Source: Fibrobacter sp. UWB16
Lineage (GTDB): Bacteria > Fibrobacterota > Fibrobacteria > Fibrobacterales > Fibrobacteraceae
Assembly: GCF_900215325.1 (NCBI RefSeq)
Contig: NZ_OCMS01000001.1
Span: forward strand, 806,001-870,000
Length of the DNA stretch: 64,000 bases
Direction: 5' to 3'
Made by a program: the position numbers and the translations under genes. Shown piece by piece: positions 60,032-64,000 of this stretch. The notes beneath the pieces are model-generated. The model made no database searches. It was given only the letters and a program-made list of their open reading frames with translations, and had not been told where the DNA came from. The stretch's first letter is position 1; every line of letters begins with the position of its first letter.

Positions 60032-62485
60032 TTATTTCTCCGCATCAGCCGATTCCTGATCAACACCGTAACGCAACACAGAAGAGATTCTGAGCTGGTC
60101 AAAAGCTCCATCAGTCGTCATGCTCTTTCTCTGACCGGCACCTTCCATGCAGCAGCTGGACTTGTAACCAACCACCACGAGATTTTCGTCTACAATCGGA
60201 CGAGTGGACGGTACATAGCCTGCGGAGTGCTTCACGCTTGCGACCTTTTCGCCATTCAGCCAAAGGCTTATATAGCCATCCCCCCACTGACCGGCAATCA
60301 AGTTCCAATCGTTCTTGAGCGTTACAGCAGCCTTGACAAAATGATGTACATCCGGAAGATTCTTCTGGAAAATAAGCTCGCCATCCTTCACAAAGAAATG
60401 GAGTCTGGAACCATCATTGCCAAGAAGCGTACGGGGCGTTTCCATGTCGAAATTCTCACCCGGACGGAACCAGAATTCAGCCGTACCTACCGGAATTTTT
60501 GTAGAGAGTTCAATTTCAGTCTTGATGTCTTCGCCATCCGTCAAGGAAATAGCCTTGCCGCAGACGCCATCAACCAAAGTGCCTTCTTTGTATTCCGATT
60601 CGAATTCATCAAAGTAAAGGGTCTTGTCGTCCTTGACAAGTGCATTTTCAGAGCACTTGCGATTCAAATCCTGAGCAACCGTATCTATAATCACAATTGT
60701 ATCAACTGGAACAATGGTAGTATCTACAGGTGCAATTGTATCAACCGGAACAATGGTAGTATCTACAGGTGCAATTGTATCAACCGGAACAATGGTAGTA
60801 TCTACAGGTGCAATTGTATCAACCGGAACAATGGTAGTATCTACAGGTGCAATTGTATCAACCGGAACAATGGTAGTATCTACAGGTGCAATTGTATCAA
60901 CCGGAACAATGGTAGTATCTACAGGTGCAATTGTGTCAACCGGAACAATGGTATCAACCGGAACATCCTCGCCCAGGATTCTACCCACGCGGATATAGTC
61001 GATGGCACCCAAGAAGTACCTACTATGGTAGCTCTGTTCCACAGCATCGTAACCAATGCCCCACGGGTAAAGCAAGCCATCATAATTTCCGGCAATTTCC
61101 TTTTCCAACTTGAGAGTATCGTTCAAGAAGAGGGCTACAGACTTAGAAGTGCATTCCACTCGGATATTGAGCCACTGATTGGCTTTGATACCACCAACAC
61201 TCACTTCCTGCCAATCAGCGTTCCGATTCACTTTTAACCAGTCAGCATCGCGAACAAAGAACTTCAGGCTTCCGTTTTCAATGCGGAGAATCCAGCCATC
61301 AGGACCATGTCCTGGAGGTTCAGTTACAATGATATTTCTATATCCAGAAACAGATTCCGGGTAAACACGAGCTTCGACTACAAAATCGCCAAGCTTAATA
61401 TCCTTGCCTTCAGCAAGCGTAAGTCCGGACTTTCCGTTGAAATAGGCTAAACCCGAATCCGAGGAAACGCTACCTTCATCGACAATGGCATGATAGCCGT
61501 TCCCAGAAAAGTCCTGACCAACATTCTTCGGATTGTTAAATTCATAATCAACAATCCACTTCGTGTTAGGGACAAAGGGCTCGATTTCAGGAACCGTATC
61601 GGCAGCCAAAGAATCCTGCTTCACCTCAGCGGTATCGCTAATCTGGTAACGCGGAATATTAGAAATCTTCACCTGGTCATAAGAACCGGAAGTCATCAAA
61701 GATTCATACTGTCCTGGGCCTTCCATGCAGCAGCTGGACTTGTAACCGATTACAACCAGGTTTTCGAACGGAACACCACGCAAAGCAGGCACATACCCCT
61801 TATCGTGCTTGATCTTTGCAACCAATTTACCATTCAACCAAAGGCTCATGTAACCATCGCCCCACTGGCCTGCAATCAGGTTCCAGTCATCGCGCTTAAG
61901 TTGAGCCTCGCCATAAGCATAGAAGTGCTGGTCATGATGGTTTTTCTGGAAATAAAGGTTTCCATCCTTGTAGAAGAAATGGATTCTAGCGCCATCGTTA
62001 CCAAGAAGCGTTCTCGCATTCTTGTCAAAGAAGTCCTCATTCGGACGGAACCAGAATTCGACCGTTCCAACACTCAAAGAATCAATCAAATTCACGCCGA
62101 GCGGAGCTACCTGACCAGCTTTCAGCTTGAGAGCTTTACCGCAAACACCTTCGACTTGTTCCCCCTCGTCAAAAAGTGATTCCAGTTCATCAAGGTAACG
62201 TGTGTTTTCATCCATTTTAAGAGCGGGAGCATCGCAACGAACACTAGAGCGTGAAGAAACACCAATAGTCGGGACTCCCCCCTCCTTTGAAAGGGAATCG
62301 AAGTAAGTTGCGATGCTACCAGTTGCATTAATTCGAGCCCAAATCTGCTTGCTATCATTTTTCAAATAGGTTCCATCAGACTCAACAGAAAGAGGTTCTG
62401 ACGTATTCGATTCAGAACAGCCAGCAATCAAGGCACCCATGGCTACCAGGGAACCAGAAATCCATTTGACCATTTTGTTACTCAT
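60032..62485 (-). CDS. Lipoprotein with LamG-like domains and a VDTIAP repeat
   Basis: The protein is 817 residues from ATG 62485 (GCAGGAG site) and has a lipoprotein signal with lipobox ALIAGC. Three concanavalin/LamG-like domains are visible: about 60-290, about 310-520 and about 640-805. The first and third are close homologues (VEFWFRP, LLGNDG, DDWNLIAGQWGDGY, SLWLNGKLVA, VIGYKSSCCMEGPGQ). Between the second and third lies a Pro/Asp/Thr linker of six 13-residue units, VDTIAPVDTTIVP. LamG folds often bind polysaccharide. A surface role in plant-fibre binding is inferred; no catalytic domain is seen. The upstream region shares its motif with the lipoprotein gene at 25091. Confidence 0.8.
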   Translation of the reverse strand: MSNKMVKWISGSLVAMGALIAGCSESNTSEPLSVESDGTYLKNDSKQIWARINATGSIATYFDSLSKEGGVPTIGVSSRSSVRCDAPALKMDENTRYLDELESLFDEGEQVEGVCGKALKLKAGQVAPLGVNLIDSLSVGTVEFWFRPNEDFFDKNARTLLGNDGARIHFFYKDGNLYFQKNHHDQHFYAYGEAQLKRDDWNLIAGQWGDGYMSLWLNGKLVAKIKHDKGYVPALRGVPFENLVVIGYKSSCCMEGPGQYESLMTSGSYDQVKISNIPRYQISDTAEVKQDSLAADTVPEIEPFVPNTKWIVDYEFNNPKNVGQDFSGNGYHAIVDEGSVSSDSGLAYFNGKSGLTLAEGKDIKLGDFVVEARVYPESVSGYRNIIVTEPPGHGPDGWILRIENGSLKFFVRDADWLKVNRNADWQEVSVGGIKANQWLNIRVECTSKSVALFLNDTLKLEKEIAGNYDGLLYPWGIGYDAVEQSYHSRYFLGAIDYIRVGRILGEDVPVDTIVPVDTIAPVDTTIVPVDTIAPVDTTIVPVDTIAPVDTTIVPVDTIAPVDTTIVPVDTIAPVDTTIVPVDTIAPVDTTIVPVDTIVIIDTVAQDLNRKCSENALVKDDKTLYFDEFESEYKEGTLVDGVCGKAISLTDGEDIKTEIELSTKIPVGTAEFWFRPGENFDMETPRTLLGNDGSRLHFFVKDGELIFQKNLPDVHHFVKAAVTLKNDWNLIAGQWGDGYISLWLNGEKVASVKHSAGYVPSTRPIVDENLVVVGYKSSCCMEGAGQRKSMTTDGAFDQLRISSVLRYGVDQESADAEK
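60694..60950. repeat. Coding minisatellite, 39-bp unit in six copies
   Basis: Six full units start at 60694, 60733, 60772, 60811, 60850 and 60889, followed by a partial seventh from 60928. On the plus strand the unit begins CAATTGTATCAACCGGAACA and ends TCTACAGGTG. Units are virtually identical (only CAACTGG in the first and TTGTGTC in the last differ). They encode the linker VDTIAPVDTTIVP. Confidence 0.95.
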
Positions 62486-62602
62486 GATAACTCCTGCAAA
62501 AAAGAACAAGAATGTTTACATAAATGAAGATATCAAATAATTCATTTGTTGGCATTTTTTTCATACACGAAAGTTTGTATATTTTCGTTTACAAAAGCCT
62601 TT

Positions 62603-62651
62603 TTGATACATTATGATACAATATCCCAATTGATGATACATACGTGATACG
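62603..62651. promoter_or_regulatory. Phased TGTATCAT motif cluster
   Basis: Read toward the lipoprotein gene on the minus strand there are four copies: CGTATCAC (62651-62644), TGTATCAT (62640-62633), TGTATCAT (62620-62613) and TGTATCAA (62610-62603). Spacings of 11, 20 and 10 bases place all on one helical face. The cluster lies between divergent genes and could serve both. No regulator gene is adjacent. Confidence 0.55.
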
Positions 62652-62720
62652 ATTGCCCTGCAAAAACATTCGTTTTGCCCCCATTGAATACCGTGTAATT
62701 TTTTTATTCTTTATCTACAA

Positions 62721-63827
62721 ATGGAACTGATACACCTCATCTACGACCATCCACAGAATCCCTGGTTAGGCGGCGGCGCGGCACTAAGAGCGAAAGCCGT
62801 TTATTCTTTTTTCGCTAAAAAAGGGGACTCGATTCACTATGTGTCGGGAGGATTCCCCAACTGTAACCAAAACAGTGGAGAGGACCAGATCCAATACCAT
62901 TACACATCCTGTAGCAAACGTTATCTGTTCAGCAGACTTTTGTTTTCACTCAAAGCAGGCTTTATCGTCCGCAAGCTTAAGAAAACAAACAAGATTGATT
63001 TGCTCGTCGAAGACATATCCATCTTCAATATCATCTTTCCGAGGTTGTTCTGGAAAGGCCCAATGGTATCGCTAGTGCATAATTACCTAGGCCGTCAAAG
63101 CTTCAAGAAATTGGGAATTTTTGGAATTATCCCCTTCTTGATGGAACGTCACTACCTCAAGCACCGAAAGAACTTCATCGTCGTGAGCGAAGCGCTAAAA
63201 AAGCACATTCTGGAGCTGAACCCGACCGCAAACGTCACCGTCATCTACAACGGCATCGATGAATCCGTCTTTTCTTACGAAACACAGCCTAAAGCCGAAA
63301 AAATCGGGTTCATCGGAAGAATCGAAATCAACCAAAAAGGACTTGATACACTGGTTCAGGCGCTTTCGATTCTCAAAAGCGAAAATTTCCCATTCAAGGC
63401 GCTATTAATCGGTGGCGGGAAGGACGAACAAACTCTCAATAAGTTGATTGCAAAGCTCGAACTTGAAGATTCTATCGAAATCACGGGAAGGCTCGACGAA
63501 AAACGATTTGCGCGACTCAGCGAATGCCGCATTGTCTGTATGCCAAGCCGCTTCGAAGGCTGGGGTATCACCGCTATCGAGGCTGCCGCCGAGGGCATCC
63601 CCGTGATAGCATCCGACATTGAAGGCCTAAGAGAAGCGGTCCAAGACAACGAAACAGGCGTTTTAATCGAAAGCAACCCGCAAAATCTCGCAAACGCCAT
63701 CAAAGACCTGCTGAGTAACCCCGACAGGATTCAGGCGCTATCGCAAAATGCCAAGAAACACGCCTCCAAATTCCATTGGGAATCGATAGCGAACGAACAA
63801 CGTGCCATTTACGAGAGCCTCATTTAA
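62721..63827 (+). CDS. GT4-type glycosyltransferase
   Basis: The 368-residue GT-B enzyme has an acceptor-side loop with NPWLGGGAALRAKAVYSFF. Donor-side elements are VIYNGIDESVFSYE, IGFIGRIEINQKGLDTLVQA and MPSRFEGWGITAIEAAAEGIP, then ASDIEGLREAVQD. It probably transfers a sugar in surface glycan or glycolipid synthesis. A partial gene for a multi-pass membrane protein follows 16 bases later in the same direction, suggesting an operon that continues beyond the window. The ATG has only a weak ribosome-binding site. Confidence 0.88.
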   Translation: MELIHLIYDHPQNPWLGGGAALRAKAVYSFFAKKGDSIHYVSGGFPNCNQNSGEDQIQYHYTSCSKRYLFSRLLFSLKAGFIVRKLKKTNKIDLLVEDISIFNIIFPRLFWKGPMVSLVHNYLGRQSFKKLGIFGIIPFLMERHYLKHRKNFIVVSEALKKHILELNPTANVTVIYNGIDESVFSYETQPKAEKIGFIGRIEINQKGLDTLVQALSILKSENFPFKALLIGGGKDEQTLNKLIAKLELEDSIEITGRLDEKRFARLSECRIVCMPSRFEGWGITAIEAAAEGIPVIASDIEGLREAVQDNETGVLIESNPQNLANAIKDLLSNPDRIQALSQNAKKHASKFHWESIANEQRAIYESLI

Positions 63828-63843
63828 CGAAACCGAAGATATC

Positions 63844-64000
63844 ATGAACAAGTCGCCCTCAAAACTTTCTCGTTACCTCTGGAACCTCCTAAAGGTTTCT
63901 GTCAGCTGTGGCGGTCTTACCTATATCTTCATGAACATTCCGTTCCACGAAGTGAGTCAACACTGGACGCACGAAGCTTTGCCGTGGATACTCGTCACTC
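63844..64000 (+). CDS. Multi-pass membrane protein, N-terminal part (AglD/MprF-like region possible)
   Basis: The frame starts at ATG 63844 and leaves the window, so 52 residues are visible. It has a basic start, MNKSPSKLSRYLWNLLKV, followed by SVSCGGLTYIFMNIPFHEV and another hydrophobic stretch, ALPWILVT. The beginning resembles the lysylphosphatidylglycerol synthase/AglD-type membrane family often found beside glycosyltransferases. Too little is visible for a firm call. Confidence 0.55.
   Translation, partial: MNKSPSKLSRYLWNLLKVSVSCGGLTYIFMNIPFHEVSQHWTHEALPWILVT

Noticed and set aside
60694-60950. Possible CRISPR or non-coding satellite
   Set aside because: The 39-bp units are in frame inside a lipoprotein gene and have no spacers.
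1-64000. tRNA or rRNA genes
   Set aside because: No cloverleaf-type sequence with the conserved T-loop GTTCGAATC pattern and no rRNA segment was seen in the intergenic regions.

Overview
The window looks like a chromosomal segment of a Fibrobacter species (rumen/gut cellulose degrader, Gram-negative). The main pointers are a secreted protein with two 'Fibrobacter succinogenes major paralogous' type domains (724-2208), several lipoproteins with a Ser-rich linker after the lipobox, carbohydrate-binding-like and LamG-like lipoproteins, and Gram-negative envelope genes (bamA, skp/ompH, lpxB). Most housekeeping genes prefer C-ending codons, and this is why long antisense ORFs lie opposite them. 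No rRNA, tRNA, CRISPR array, transposase or prophage gene was seen.

Layout. 1-4.8 kb: end of an unknown gene, a small membrane protein, the paralogous-domain lipoprotein, ettA and a hexapeptide acetyltransferase. 4.8-10.4 kb: a palindrome-rich, AT-rich control region followed by a tight three-gene unit, DUF262 / DUF262-DUF1524 / RecQ helicase. This is the best candidate for an under-described (probably anti-phage or anti-foreign-DNA) system. 10.4-16 kb: skp/ompH and bamA on the minus strand, with bamA probably starting at a non-AUG codon, then a phenylacetate-CoA-ligase-like gene paired with a double-ACT protein. 16-29.4 kb: CotH-type lipoprotein, ClC channel, nitroreductase, valS, a tandem carbohydrate-binding-like lipoprotein, purF and an MBL-fold hydrolase.

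29.5-39.7 kb: an unknown lipoprotein and a cell-surface glycan cluster (two GT4-type and two paralogous DXD/GT8-like glycosyltransferases, an LtaS/sulfatase-fold phosphotransferase, a NodB-like deacetylase and a flippase). 39.7-43.8 kb: an unknown protein, a UbiD-family decarboxylase and a secreted HExxH protein in a tightly packed run. 43.9-49.4 kb (minus strand): a four-gene operon of lipoprotein, outer-membrane protein, DUF4912 protein with a Lys/Ala-rich tail, and GH57 glucan branching enzyme, with TAATG start/stop overlaps at two of its junctions. 49.7-60 kb: thrC, a candidate anti-Shine-Dalgarno small RNA, a protein of unknown function, mutL lacking the endonuclease motifs, and lpxB-dnaE. 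60-64 kb: a LamG-type lipoprotein with a 39-bp coding minisatellite, a divergent promoter region carrying a helically phased TGTATCAT motif, another glycosyltransferase, and the start of a multi-pass membrane protein.

Intergenic regions repeatedly contain short dispersed elements of two types: hairpins of the form ATGCCCGC...GCGGGCAT, and pieces related to GTCATTCTGA...GAAGGATCCAGTTA. All assignments were made by reading the sequence; no database search or structure prediction was run.
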